This document shows, one piece after another, positions 27,113 through 36,632 of a DNA stretch of 64,000 bases; the first letter of the stretch is position 1; every line of letters starts with the position of its first letter. Where the stretch lies: positions 124,001 to 188,000 of the forward strand of contig NZ_JAKKCJ010000003.1 in the NCBI RefSeq assembly GCF_021726515.1, given 5' to 3'. The position numbers were made by a program, and so were the translations under genes. The DNA comes from Vibrio sp. CK2-1. GTDB lineage: Bacteria; Pseudomonadota; Gammaproteobacteria; Enterobacterales; Vibrionaceae. The notes below the pieces were generated by a model. The model ran no database searches. It worked only from the letters and a program-made list of their open reading frames with translations, and was not told the DNA's origin.

Positions 27113-27967
27113 CTATTGACAAAGTGATTCAAAGTTCGTTTGGTTAACAAACAATACAATGGTTTTATTTTGTTCGGTGTCTTTGAGAGGGTAGATGTAA
27201 TTCAAAGCAATATGCTCACTTTCACCACCGGTTGCGATCACTCGAGAGAGGGTTGTCGGTACATGTTTTTGATAAGCCTTGGTACACCTTTCTATAATCG
27301 GTAACCATTGATCAATTTGTGGCTGGTTTGCCGGTACGAAAAGTGGAATATCGTTTTCCATTTCAATTTTAGTCAGCTCATTGCTATCAGGCACTTCACT
27401 CACCCACGCTAAGATAGGTAATAGAACGATGAGCGCCCAAACTAAATAAAGCCAGGCTGGGATCTTAGAATCTGCTTTAGTTGATATTTCTTTCGTGCTG
27501 GCAGTGGTGCTCTGGCTTACATTTGTGGTTTGTTTTGCTTCTTCAATACTATGAGTAGCCGTCGAGTCATCTTCAGAATCAAGAGCTTCTGCTTTATCGG
27601 CTATGTCATGTGCTTGTGATTGAGTCGCAATATCGACCGAAGAGATCAATTGATAGCCTCGTTTCGGTACTGTTTTCACAAATTGTGGAGACTTGGTGGA
27701 GTCTTGTAGCATTTTTCTAAGCGTAGAAATTGCTTGAGTAAGGCTTGAATCGTCGACCTGAAATCCTTGGTCTCGCCATACATACTCGTGTAGTTGATCC
27801 CGGCTCACTACTTGATTTGAGTTTTCGATCAAGATTAAAAGTATACGGCTTTCATTACTTCCTAAACGTACGATATTGTTGTCATCATTTAGATCGCTTA
27901 GCGTGTTGCTATAAGGATCGAATATGAACTTTTGGGCAAGAATATATTTAGTGCCTATATTAGTCAT
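27113..27967 (-). CDS. toxR: ToxR, membrane-spanning transcription factor
   Basis: A 284-residue regulator with an N-terminal OmpR-type winged-helix domain (about 15-110, with LTQAISTLRKMLQDSTKSPQFVKTVPKRGYQL recognisable in parts), a low-complexity acidic/threonine-rich linker (115-168), one transmembrane helix (about 170-189) and a periplasmic domain. Two periplasmic cysteines, C228 and C283, match the disulfide pair of V. cholerae ToxR. In Vibrionaceae ToxR controls porins (ompU/ompT) and bile and pressure responses. It is divergent from htpG, as in other vibrios. Confidence 0.96.
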   Translation of the reverse strand: MTNIGTKYILAQKFIFDPYSNTLSDLNDDNNIVRLGSNESRILLILIENSNQVVSRDQLHEYVWRDQGFQVDDSSLTQAISTLRKMLQDSTKSPQFVKTVPKRGYQLISSVDIATQSQAHDIADKAEALDSEDDSTATHSIEEAKQTTNVSQSTTASTKEISTKADSKIPAWLYLVWALIVLLPILAWVSEVPDSNELTKIEMENDIPLFVPANQPQIDQWLPIIERCTKAYQKHVPTTLSRVIATGGESEHIALNYIYPLKDTEQNKTIVLFVNQTNFESLCQ

Positions 27968-28108
27968 TTAGGTGTTCTCAGTAGCAAAAATTGGTTGAAA
28001 TCGACCTTTCGCACAGCTGAAAATTAGCGAAATTTAGATTTTGTGATGTTTTTCGCCCTCATGATAATAAAAAATGATAAGAAAAACACGGTTTTGATGA
28101 ATTTTTAC

Positions 28109-28136
28109 CTTGAATTTATATTCGCCCGCCCAAATT
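28109..28136 (+). promoter_or_regulatory. Candidate sigma-32 heat-shock promoter of htpG
   Basis: CTTGAAT at 28109-28115 resembles the sigma-32 -35 element CTTGAAA, and a C-rich segment CGCCCAAAT near 28128-28136 can serve as the -10 (consensus CCCCATnT). It lies about 65 bp before the htpG start. The match is partial. Confidence 0.45.
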
Positions 28137-28200
28137 TGTAGAGTAAGTTTTTAACAAACAACTTTGTAATACCATCTGTACAAACAAGAGTGGAGTTCTA

Positions 28201-30126
28201 ATGAGCGATACAATGACAACAAATAAAGAAACACGTGGATTTCAATCAGAAGTAAAACAACTACTGCATTTGATGATCCACTCTCTGTATTCCAATAAAG
28301 AAATCTTCTTGCGAGAGCTAATCTCTAATGCCTCTGATGCGGCAGATAAACTTCGTTTTCAGGCATTATCGAATGCAGATTTGTACCAAGGTGATGCTGA
28401 CCTAGGCGTAAAACTCTCTTTTAACAGTGAAACCAATACGCTAACCATTTCTGATAATGGTATTGGTATGTCACGTGAAGATGTGATTGAGCACCTAGGA
28501 ACGATTGCTAAATCGGGTACTGCAGATTTCTTTTCTAAATTATCAGAAGACCAAAGCAAAGATTCACAACTCATTGGTCAATTTGGTGTTGGCTTTTACT
28601 CGGCTTTCATCGTGGCGGATGCAGTAACGGTTCGTACTCGCGCGGCAGGCTTACCTGCGGATAAAGCAGTGCAGTGGCATTCTGCTGGTGAAGGTGATTA
28701 CACCATTGAAGACATCACCAAAGAAACCCGTGGTACCGACATTATTTTGCATATGCGTGAAGAAGGTAAAGAATTCTTAAATGAATATCGTCTGCGTGAT
28801 GTGATTGGTAAGTACTCTGACCATATTGGTATTCCAGTATCTATTTGGACAGAAAAAGACGTTGAAACTGGCGAAGAAAACGAAGACGGCACTAAAGTTA
28901 CTAAAAAAGAAGCGTCTTGGGAACAAATCAACAAAGCTCAAGCATTATGGACGCGCGCTAAATCTGAAGTGACAGATGAAGAGTATGTCGAATTCTACAA
29001 ACACGTGTCACACGACTTTGCTGACCCATTAACTTGGAGCCATAACAAGGTTGAAGGTAAGAACGATTACACTAGCTTGTTATATATCCCATCGAAAGCC
29101 CCTTGGGATATGATGAACCGTGATCATCAAGCCGGTTTGAAGCTGTATGTACAACGCGTCTTTATTATGGACGATGCAGAGCAGTTTATGCCTTCTTACT
29201 TACGATTTGTAAAAGGCTTAATTGATTCTAACGATTTGCCATTAAACGTGTCTCGTGAGATTTTACAAGATAACAAGATCACTCAATCGCTACGAAGCGC
29301 GTGTACTAAACGTGTGCTTGGTATGTTGGAAAAAATGGCCAACCGTGATGAAGAAAAATACCAAAGCTTCTGGAAAGAGTTTGGTCTTGTTCTAAAAGAA
29401 GGCCCGGCAGAAGATTTCTCAAATAAAGAGAAAATTGCCGGTTTAATGCGCTTCGCTTCGACTCATGTTGATAATTCAGAGCAAACCGTATCTTTGGCTT
29501 CTTATGTTGAGCGTATGAAAGAAGGTCAGGATAAAATTTATTATCTAACGGCTGATAGCTACGCTGCAGCAAAAAACAGCCCACATCTAGAGCAATTTAA
29601 AGCGAAAGGTCTGGAAGTGATTCTGATGTTTGACCGCATTGATGAGTGGTTAATGAACTACTTAACCGAGTTCGATGGCAAGCAATTCCAAGCAATCACT
29701 AAAGCGGGTCTTGATCTGTCTAAATTTGAAGATGAAGCGGAGAAAGAACAACAGAAAGAAACGGAAGAAGAGTTCAAATCTGTTGTTGAGCGTACTAAAA
29801 ATTACTTGGGCGACCGAGTGAAAGAAGTTCGCACTACCTTCAAGCTTGCAAGCACGCCAGCGGTTGTGGTGACCGATGATTATGAAATGGGCACACAGAT
29901 GGCAAAATTGTTAGCAGCGGCTGGACAAGAAGTCCCTGAAGTGAAGTACATCTTCGAGCTAAACCCTAATCATGCGTTAGTGAAACGTATGGCTGATGAG
30001 GCAGATGAAGAAGCCTTTGGCCGTTGGGTTGAAGTGTTACTTGGTCAAGCTATGCTCGCAGAACGCGGCGCAATGGAAGATCCAAGTCACTTTGTCGGTG
30101 CAATCAACGCACTTCTTACTAAGTAA
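28201..30126 (+). CDS. htpG: HtpG, Hsp90 chaperone
   Basis: A 641-residue Hsp90. The N-terminal GHKL ATPase domain (about 1-225) shows [30 protein letters not shown] and [11 protein letters not shown], the three ATP-binding blocks. The middle domain contains [12 protein letters not shown] (with the catalytic arginine), and the C-terminal dimerisation domain follows. It lacks the long linker and the MEEVD tail of eukaryotic Hsp90, as expected. A GGAG site precedes the ATG. It is divergent from toxR and followed by a terminator, then adk. Confidence 0.98.
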   Translation: MSDTMTTNKETRGFQSEVKQLLHLMIHSLYSNKEIFLRELISNASDAADKLRFQALSNADLYQGDADLGVKLSFNSETNTLTISDNGIGMSREDVIEHLGTIAKSGTADFFSKLSEDQSKDSQLIGQFGVGFYSAFIVADAVTVRTRAAGLPADKAVQWHSAGEGDYTIEDITKETRGTDIILHMREEGKEFLNEYRLRDVIGKYSDHIGIPVSIWTEKDVETGEENEDGTKVTKKEASWEQINKAQALWTRAKSEVTDEEYVEFYKHVSHDFADPLTWSHNKVEGKNDYTSLLYIPSKAPWDMMNRDHQAGLKLYVQRVFIMDDAEQFMPSYLRFVKGLIDSNDLPLNVSREILQDNKITQSLRSACTKRVLGMLEKMANRDEEKYQSFWKEFGLVLKEGPAEDFSNKEKIAGLMRFASTHVDNSEQTVSLASYVERMKEGQDKIYYLTADSYAAAKNSPHLEQFKAKGLEVILMFDRIDEWLMNYLTEFDGKQFQAITKAGLDLSKFEDEAEKEQQKETEEEFKSVVERTKNYLGDRVKEVRTTFKLASTPAVVVTDDYEMGTQMAKLLAAAGQEVPEVKYIFELNPNHALVKRMADEADEEAFGRWVEVLLGQAMLAERGAMEDPSHFVGAINALLTK

Positions 30127-30136
30127 AAATGAAATG

Positions 30137-30172
30137 GGGCCGGAAGTTGTGGTAAAATTCCGGCCCTAGTTT
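30137..30172 (+). terminator. Terminator after htpG
   Basis: Perfect 9-bp arms GGGCCGGAA (30137-30145) and TTCCGGCCC (30158-30166), then TAGTTTTG. GC-rich and 11 bp after the stop codon. Confidence 0.85.
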
Positions 30173-30222
30173 TGTAATAAGTCAGTATTTTTTGATACAA
30201 CAGGGATATGCTGACTTCATCC

Positions 30223-30286
30223 TTATACCGAAACTTACCGTAGTGTCTTCATTGTTTTACATTCATTACAGTGAGCTTCGGTATAA
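30223..30286. repeat. Long imperfect inverted repeat upstream of adk
   Basis: The outer 10-bp arms TTATACCGAA and TTCGGTATAA are perfect, and the pairing extends to about 23 bp with four mismatches. The right end (GTGAGCTTCGGTATAA) resembles the repeat core at 2520-2534 and 4563-4582. It ends 24 bp before the adk start and could form a long mRNA hairpin. Confidence 0.65.
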
Positions 30287-30295
30287 AAATTTTAA

Positions 30296-30955
<660 letters not shown>

Positions 30956-31040
30956 TCTTTAGGCTCACTTTAGTGTCTATTTAACGATTGATTTGATAGG
31001 CAAAATAGATAAGTGAGCGAGTAAGATTTTTGTTATATTG

Positions 31041-31072
31041 AGCGACATTATTCGTAATGTCGCTTTTTTTAT
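31041..31072 (+). terminator. Terminator after adk
   Basis: Arms AGCGACATTA and TAATGTCGCT with loop TTCG, then seven T. It ends about 20 bp before the hemH start. Confidence 0.9.
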
Positions 31073-31093
31073 ATCTTTTTGTAGAGGTCGAGG

Positions 31094-32062
31094 ATGGGCA
31101 AATCAGTCGCAAGCCAAACAGGCATTTTATTAGTCAACCTTGGAACGCCAGAATCGCCATCAGCTCAAGGGGTTAAAGATTTTTTAAAACCGTTTTTGAG
31201 TGATAAACGCGTTGTGAGCATCCCGAAATTACTTTGGTGGCCTTTACTTAATGGCGTGATTTTACCGTTGCGCTCACCCAAAGTGGCTAAAGTCTACCAG
31301 CAAGTCTGGATGGATGAAGGATCACCTTTAATGGTGTATTCAAAGCGCCAAGCCGAAAAGCTTGCACAGAGGCTCACACTCCCGGTAGAACTAGGGATGA
31401 CTTATGGTAACCCTAGTATTGAAAGCGGCATTAATAAGCTGATTGAGCAGGGCTGCGATACGATTACCGTATTGCCTCTATATCCTCAGTATTCGAGTAC
31501 CACCACGGCGGCGGTATCCGATGCGCTATCACGTAGTTTGAGCAAAATGATTGCCTTGCCGGGCTATCACTTAATCCGTGATTATCATCAGCACCCTTTA
31601 TACATTAAAGCGCTAGCAAGTAAGATTCGCGATTACTGGCAGCAGCATGGGCAAGGTGACTTTCTTCTGTGTTCCTATCATGGAATCCCACAACGCCTTG
31701 CCAATCAAGGTGATGTTTATCCTAAGCATTGCGAAACAACCACAGAGTTATTGCGTCTGGAGCTTGGCTTATCGCAACAGCAAATAGGCATGAGTTACCA
31801 ATCCCGCTTTGGTAAAGAAGAGTGGCTGCAACCTTATACCGATAAAACGCTCGAAAATTTAGCGGATAAGAAACTTGCCACCTTAGATGTTCTTTCACCG
31901 GCTTTTGCTTGTGATTGCATTGAAACCTTGGAAGAAATTGCCATTGAATGTAAAGACATCTATCAAGACGCAGGTGGGCAAGACTACCGCTATATTGAAT
32001 GTTTAAATGACTCGGATGAGCATATTGAAATGATGGCTGACTTGATTCGTTCTACGCAATAA
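31094..32062 (+). CDS. hemH: Ferrochelatase
   Basis: A 322-residue enzyme that inserts Fe2+ into protoporphyrin IX, the last step of heme synthesis. Signatures are [11 protein letters not shown] at the N-terminus, the catalytic histidine in CSYHGIPQR (about 195-203), and [15 protein letters not shown]. Cysteines near the C-terminus ([12 protein letters not shown]) are common in proteobacterial forms. The start has AGAGGTCGAGG upstream. Heme made here would serve the cytochromes and the DyP peroxidase of this window. Confidence 0.97.
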   Translation: MGKSVASQTGILLVNLGTPESPSAQGVKDFLKPFLSDKRVVSIPKLLWWPLLNGVILPLRSPKVAKVYQQVWMDEGSPLMVYSKRQAEKLAQRLTLPVELGMTYGNPSIESGINKLIEQGCDTITVLPLYPQYSSTTTAAVSDALSRSLSKMIALPGYHLIRDYHQHPLYIKALASKIRDYWQQHGQGDFLLCSYHGIPQRLANQGDVYPKHCETTTELLRLELGLSQQQIGMSYQSRFGKEEWLQPYTDKTLENLADKKLATLDVLSPAFACDCIETLEEIAIECKDIYQDAGGQDYRYIECLNDSDEHIEMMADLIRSTQ

Positions 32063-32091
32063 TGTATTGAATTTACCTGGCTATCTAACAT

Positions 32092-32133
32092 AAAAATACC
32101 GCACAGTTCAGTTGAATTGTGCGGTATTTTTTT
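32092..32133. terminator. Bidirectional terminator between hemH and the peptide transporter gene
   Basis: Fourteen-base arms AAAAATACCGCACA and TGTGCGGTATTTTT pair perfectly around a short loop, with T-runs on both strands, between convergent genes. Confidence 0.9.
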
Positions 32134-32174
32134 ACACGTTGAGGATTCAGTTATTAACTATAATCGGTAGTTAA

Positions 32175-33674
32175 TTAATGAATACCTTGGTGTTTTTTAT
32201 CAAGGCGGCGCATTAAGGGTAGAACAGCTAATGCAATAAAGGTACAAACTACCGCTGCCATACCTAGTTTGTTGAATAGGGTAGTATAGATATCCAATGT
32301 TTCTAATGGATCCGTCATGCCTTTTGGAATGCTGGCAAAGTTAGCCACTACACCACCTAAGTATTGTGAAATACCACAAGCAACATAATAAGCGCCCATC
32401 ATAAAGCCACCCATGCGCTCAGGAGCATAACGAGCAATCATCGCAAGGCCTAGGCCACTTACTAGTAATTCACCTAGTGAGTAAGCACCGTAGCCGATGA
32501 TCATTACCCAAGACGTTGTTTTACCGTTAACCGCAAAGTTACCTGCAAAGCCATAAACAAAGAAGCCAATTGCCACGACAGCGAAACCTAAAGCAAATTT
32601 TGCAGCAATAGAAAGGTCTTTATTTTTTGCTCCAGCTTTTGAATAAATCAAGGCAAGAACTGGGCTGAGTAGCATGATCCAAATAGGGTTCAATGCTTGG
32701 AACTGAGCGGGAGACCAAGTTAGTAGATGGCTACCAAAAACAGTGAAGTTCAGATCAACGTTACGTAGTGCAAATAGCGCCAACGAGGTAGACATTTGTT
32801 GGTAGAAAATAAAGAAGAAAACCGTTTGGATAATTAGAACCAATGCAGCAATAAGACCGGCACGTTCATGTTGCTCACTGCTACGAATTAGATGAGTGAA
32901 AATACCTAAAACAACGATACCAGCAAGGTAAACAAATATACGAGCAAGAGTTTGATATTCCAAAATAACCGCAGAGATCGCAACCGCAACCACCGAGCCT
33001 AATAGAACGAAAGTAAGTTTACGACCATCGACAGGTTTAGTATCTGGTTCAGAACCGTAAGCGCCTAAAGTATTACGCATTACGAAGAAGTTAGCCAAAC
33101 CAACTAATAAGCCTACACAACAAACCGCAAACGCTGCGTGCCAGCCGAACTCATTGTGATAGTTTTCATTGACGTAGTCTTTAACCCAAGGCGTTAATAG
33201 CATAGAAACGGTTGAGCCAATGTTTACCGCCATATAGTAGATAGTAAAAGCACTGTCGATTTTAGAATCGTCACCTTCGTAGATTTTACGTACAAGGTTA
33301 CCAGCGTTTGGTTTAAACATACCATTACCAACGACGATAACACCAAGTGCAAAAAAGAGAACCCAAGTGTTTTCAGACGGTAGTGTCATTAACGCGTAAC
33401 CAAGGGAAAGAATAAAGGCACCCATGATCATGGTACGTTTAGTCCCTAAGACTTTATCGCCAATCCAGCCACCAATTGCTGGTGAAACATAAATTAATGC
33501 GGCACAAGCACCCCATACTAAGTTTGCGCGTGTATCTTCAAACCCTAGGCGTTGAATCATGAAGTAAACGATCAGTGCTTGCATACCGTAGTAGCCAAAT
33601 CGTTCCCATAATTCAATCATGGATACAGTCATAAATGACTTAGTCTTTGAAACAGTGACTTGTTGTGTTGTCAT
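32175..33674 (-). CDS. POT-family proton-dependent oligopeptide transporter
   Basis: A 499-residue inner-membrane transporter of the POT/PTR family (DtpA/TppB type), importing di- and tripeptides with protons. The hallmark ELWERFGYYGMQALIVYF lies in the first helix, followed by PAIGGWIGDKVLGTKRT and FTIYYMAVNIGS. Roughly 14 hydrophobic helices are visible. I prefer the ATG at 33674 (MTTQQVTV), which has GGAAA upstream; the ATG at 33686 has none. Monocistronic, convergent with hemH. Confidence 0.9.
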   Translation of the reverse strand: MTTQQVTVSKTKSFMTVSMIELWERFGYYGMQALIVYFMIQRLGFEDTRANLVWGACAALIYVSPAIGGWIGDKVLGTKRTMIMGAFILSLGYALMTLPSENTWVLFFALGVIVVGNGMFKPNAGNLVRKIYEGDDSKIDSAFTIYYMAVNIGSTVSMLLTPWVKDYVNENYHNEFGWHAAFAVCCVGLLVGLANFFVMRNTLGAYGSEPDTKPVDGRKLTFVLLGSVVAVAISAVILEYQTLARIFVYLAGIVVLGIFTHLIRSSEQHERAGLIAALVLIIQTVFFFIFYQQMSTSLALFALRNVDLNFTVFGSHLLTWSPAQFQALNPIWIMLLSPVLALIYSKAGAKNKDLSIAAKFALGFAVVAIGFFVYGFAGNFAVNGKTTSWVMIIGYGAYSLGELLVSGLGLAMIARYAPERMGGFMMGAYYVACGISQYLGGVVANFASIPKGMTDPLETLDIYTTLFNKLGMAAVVCTFIALAVLPLMRRLDKKHQGIH

Positions 33675-33686
33675 GTGAGTTTCCAT

Positions 33687-34036
33687 TTGTGTGGTGGCGT
33701 TATAATGAAGGTTATATTTGCCATATAATGTTGTGCTAGTGATCGATAAATAAGATTTTTTAGTTGTTATATCGATTTACATTTAGCATTAGTTTTATTT
33801 ATGCTTTAGATCACAGAATCTAATATTACATTATATATACAGCTCAAATTTCAAAATCACAATGCCAATTTGTCATCAAATTATCATTTTTTTATTATTT
33901 GCTTACAAAATAACCTTTCAGGTTGCAAGGTTGGCTGTAATGTAAAGTGTAAGTTAATGTTGTCGTGTGTTGCGGTGAGATTTCATCATTTTTACTAGTG
34001 TCGATAACTGTTAGAATAGGTGAAATTTTCTAGGGT
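33687..34036. other. Intergenic region between the POT transporter and rfaH
   Basis: About 350 bp of very AT-rich DNA with the divergent promoters of both genes. I found no gene, no clear operator and no structured RNA. A TTTAGATCACAG segment near 33805-33816 is only half a CRP site. Confidence 0.5.
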
Positions 34037-34045
34037 ATGGATCGT

Positions 34046-34498
34046 ATGAAGTCTTGGTATTTATTGTATTGTAAGCGCGGCGAGCAAAAAAGGGCCAAAA
34101 TGCATTTGGAAAACCAAGGCGTCGAGTGCTATTACCCTGAAATAGAAATAGAAAAAATCCTAAGAGGGAAAAGGCAACAGGTCATGGAACCACTGTTTCC
34201 TTCTTATATATTTATCGGATTGGAAGATGAAGAGCATCTTAGCTTTACGACTATTCGTTCAACCAGAGGTGTGATGGATTTTGTTCGCTTTGGTGGTAAG
34301 CCTCATAAAGTATCGAGATCTTTGATTCAGCACTTACAGTGTCGGGTTTATCAAGAAGAATTACTAGAAAAACAAGCACCTAAAAAAGGTGAAACCATTC
34401 AAATAAAATCTGGCCAATTTTCTGGGCTTAACGCTATTTATCAAGAGCCTGATGGTGAAAAACGCTCTATTTTACTTATAACACTGATAAATCAATAG
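34046..34498 (+). CDS. rfaH: RfaH transcription antiterminator, interrupted by an amber codon near its end
   Basis: An RfaH-type NusG paralogue, which binds paused RNA polymerase at ops sites and then recruits ribosomes to long operons for surface polymers. The NGN domain (WYLLYCKRGEQKRAK, GKRQQVMEPLFPSYIF, TRGVMDFVRFGG) and most of the KOW domain (KSGQFSGLNAIYQEPDGEKRSILLITLINQ in parts) are clear. The frame stops at TAG (34496-34498) after 150 residues. Reading on gives 14 more codons (VEVRVENSDVEWRK) ending at TAA 34541-34543, which align with the C-terminal strand of E. coli RfaH. The start at 34046 is preferred over 34037 for ribosome-binding-site spacing. Confidence 0.92.
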   Translation: MKSWYLLYCKRGEQKRAKMHLENQGVECYYPEIEIEKILRGKRQQVMEPLFPSYIFIGLEDEEHLSFTTIRSTRGVMDFVRFGGKPHKVSRSLIQHLQCRVYQEELLEKQAPKKGETIQIKSGQFSGLNAIYQEPDGEKRSILLITLINQ

Positions 34499-34543
34499 GT
34501 TGAAGTGAGAGTTGAAAATAGTGACGTGGAATGGCGTAAGTAA
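34499..34543 (+). pseudogene. rfaH: Stranded C-terminal codons of rfaH
   Basis: Fourteen sense codons and a TAA in frame with rfaH directly after its TAG. The translation VEVRVENSDVEWRK resembles the end of E. coli RfaH (HSVKNTEFRKL). With the amber codon read as an amino acid the protein would be 165 residues, a normal length for the family. Confidence 0.75.
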
Positions 34544-34604
34544 TATCGGAATGATTTCAACAGATAGTCAGAGGTGATTTTTTAAGATTAGCTCTGTAAT
34601 TGAT

Positions 34605-34642
34605 AAAGCCTACCAACACTCATGTGCGGTAGGCTTTTATTA
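34605..34642 (+). terminator. Terminator after rfaH
   Basis: Arms AAAGCCTACC (34605-34614) and GGTAGGCTTT (34628-34637) pair perfectly around a 13-base loop, with TTATTATG after. It also faces the asnB end on the other strand. Confidence 0.85.
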
Positions 34643-34644
34643 TG

Positions 34645-34716
34645 CTTATAACTTTATAACTTTATAACTTTATAACTTTATAACTTTATAACTTTATAAC
34701 TTTATAACCTTATAAC
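34645..34716. repeat. Nine tandem copies of an 8-bp unit
   Basis: YTTATAAC repeated nine times (72 bp): seven perfect TTTATAAC copies flanked on each side by one CTTATAAC. It starts just after the rfaH terminator and ends 10 bp before the asnB stop codon. A repeat of this kind changes copy number by polymerase slippage. Confidence 0.95.
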
Positions 34717-34726
34717 TAGGTTGGGC

Positions 34727-36391
34727 TTAATAAGCGTCGTTATGGACGGCTTTCACGGCACGACCTGATGGATCGGCGTTGTTTTTAAATGATTCATCCC
34801 ATTCAATCGCAGCGGCTGATGAACAGGCAACAGATGGTCCACCCGGTACACATTCTGCCGCTGATTCTAGAGGGAATAATTCAGAAAAAATCTCACGGTA
34901 TACATAGCCTTCTTTCGTTGTCGGCGTGTTGTATGGGAATTTAAATGCTGCGGTCTCTAGTTGCTGGTCAGTTACTTTTTCTTCCGCTTGTGCTTTTAAA
35001 GAATCAATCCAGTTATAGCCTACGCCGTCTGAGAACTGTTCTTTTTGACGCCATGCGATCGACTCTGGCAAGTAATGCTCAAAACATTCACGTAAAACGT
35101 GTTTTTCCATTTTGCCGTTACCGCACATCTTGTCTTCAGGGTTTAAGCGCATTGCAACGTCGATAAACTCTTTGTCTAAGAATGGAACGCGACCTTCAAC
35201 GCCCCAAGCCGCTAATGATTTGTTAGCACGGGCACAGTCAAACATGTTTAGAGCAAGTAGCTTACGTACCGTTTCTTCATGGAATTCTTTAGCATTTGGT
35301 GCTTTGTGGAAGTACAAGTAACCACCAAAGATTTCATCGGCGCCTTCACCAGAAAGAACCATTTTAATCCCCATCGCTTTAATTTTACGCGCGAGTAGGA
35401 ACATTGGAGTAGAAGCACGGATCGTAGTGACATCGTAAGTTTCAATGTGATAAATCACGTCACGAATGGCATCGATGCCTTCTTGAACCGTGTAGGTCAT
35501 TTCATGGTGAACAGTACCCAGTTTATCCGCTACTTCACGAGCCGCTTTTAAATCAGGCGCGCCTTCTAGACCAATCGCAAAAGAGTGCAGTTGCGGCCAC
35601 CAAGCTTGAGATTGGCTGTCATCTTCGATACGCATAGCAGCAAAACGTTTGGCAACCGCAGAAGTAATAGAAGAGTCAAGACCGCCAGAAAGTAATACGC
35701 CGTATGGTACATCTGTCATTAACTGGCGTTTTACTGCATCTTCTAGTGCTTGGGTTAAATCTTCTTTACTCGTTAGGTTACCTTGCACGGCTGCATATTC
35801 CATCCAATCACGCTGGTAGTAGCGAACTGGCTCTGCGTCATCTGAACCGTAGTAGCTACCTGGAGGGAATTCACTGATGGTTTTACAAACAGGAACCAGT
35901 GCTTTCATTTCAGAGGCTACGTAGTAGTTACCGTGTTCGTCGTAACCTTGATAAAGAGGGATAATACCGATGTGATCACGGCCAACTAAGTATTTGTCTT
36001 TTTCTTCATCATATAAGACGAAAGCAAAGATACCGTTTAGTTCTTCTAATAAGTCTTCACCTAGTTCTTGGTATAACGCTAGGATAACTTCACAGTCAGA
36101 ATCGGTTTGAAAGTTGAATTTGTCAGCATAACGAGCACGAATTTCTTTGTGGTTATAAATTTCGCCATTCACCGCTAAGATGTGTTTTTTATCTTCGCTA
36201 TACAGAGGTTGTGCGCCGCTGTTTAAACCTACGATAGATAGACGCTCGTGAGCTAGAATTGCTTTATCTGAAGCGTAGATACCTGACCAGTCTGGGCCAC
36301 GGTGACGAAGTTTTTTAGACATTTCCAGCGCCAATGGGCGTAGTGGGGTTGGGTCCGATTTAATATCTAAAATGCCAAATATTGAACACAT
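34727..36391 (-). CDS. asnB: Asparagine synthetase B (glutamine-hydrolysing)
   Basis: A 554-residue enzyme making asparagine from aspartate, ATP and glutamine. The catalytic Cys2 follows the initiator Met (MCSIFGI), the N-terminal glutaminase domain contains RHRGPDWSG and NGEIYNH, and the synthetase domain has the ATP pyrophosphatase loop LLSGGLDSSIT (about 231-241) and GEGADEIFGGY. Length matches E. coli AsnB. The region upstream carries three 19-bp repeats, and the downstream region the octamer tandem repeat. Confidence 0.97.
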   Translation of the reverse strand: MCSIFGILDIKSDPTPLRPLALEMSKKLRHRGPDWSGIYASDKAILAHERLSIVGLNSGAQPLYSEDKKHILAVNGEIYNHKEIRARYADKFNFQTDSDCEVILALYQELGEDLLEELNGIFAFVLYDEEKDKYLVGRDHIGIIPLYQGYDEHGNYYVASEMKALVPVCKTISEFPPGSYYGSDDAEPVRYYQRDWMEYAAVQGNLTSKEDLTQALEDAVKRQLMTDVPYGVLLSGGLDSSITSAVAKRFAAMRIEDDSQSQAWWPQLHSFAIGLEGAPDLKAAREVADKLGTVHHEMTYTVQEGIDAIRDVIYHIETYDVTTIRASTPMFLLARKIKAMGIKMVLSGEGADEIFGGYLYFHKAPNAKEFHEETVRKLLALNMFDCARANKSLAAWGVEGRVPFLDKEFIDVAMRLNPEDKMCGNGKMEKHVLRECFEHYLPESIAWRQKEQFSDGVGYNWIDSLKAQAEEKVTDQQLETAAFKFPYNTPTTKEGYVYREIFSELFPLESAAECVPGGPSVACSSAAAIEWDESFKNNADPSGRAVKAVHNDAY

Positions 36392-36422
36392 ACTCTCTTC
36401 CTTAAAATCCGTTTTAAACTTC

Positions 36423-36479
36423 TAGTTTGCTAGAGCCAGTTTAGTTTGCTAGAGCTAATTTAGTCTGTTAAAGCCAATT
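36423..36479. repeat. Three tandem 19-bp repeats upstream of asnB
   Basis: Units at 36423-36441, 36442-36460 and 36461-36479. The first two differ at two of 19 positions; the third differs more but keeps the frame. They begin 32 bp upstream of the asnB start, where operators or a leader structure would lie. Confidence 0.85.
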
Positions 36480-36632
36480 TGCCATGATCAATAAAAAAAG
36501 CAACCAATCATTATTAAATTAATCACATAAAAGCAAGTTATGTGAATTTCATTCACCATATTTGGTTTTCTGGTAAATAAAATCCACCCAAGGTCGATTT
36601 TTATCCGAATCGATAGATACTAAGTTAGGAAA

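Noticed and set aside
33687..34036. Search for an ops/JUMPstart element or small RNA near rfaH
   Set aside because: No ops-like sequence, GC-rich hairpin or T-run was found.
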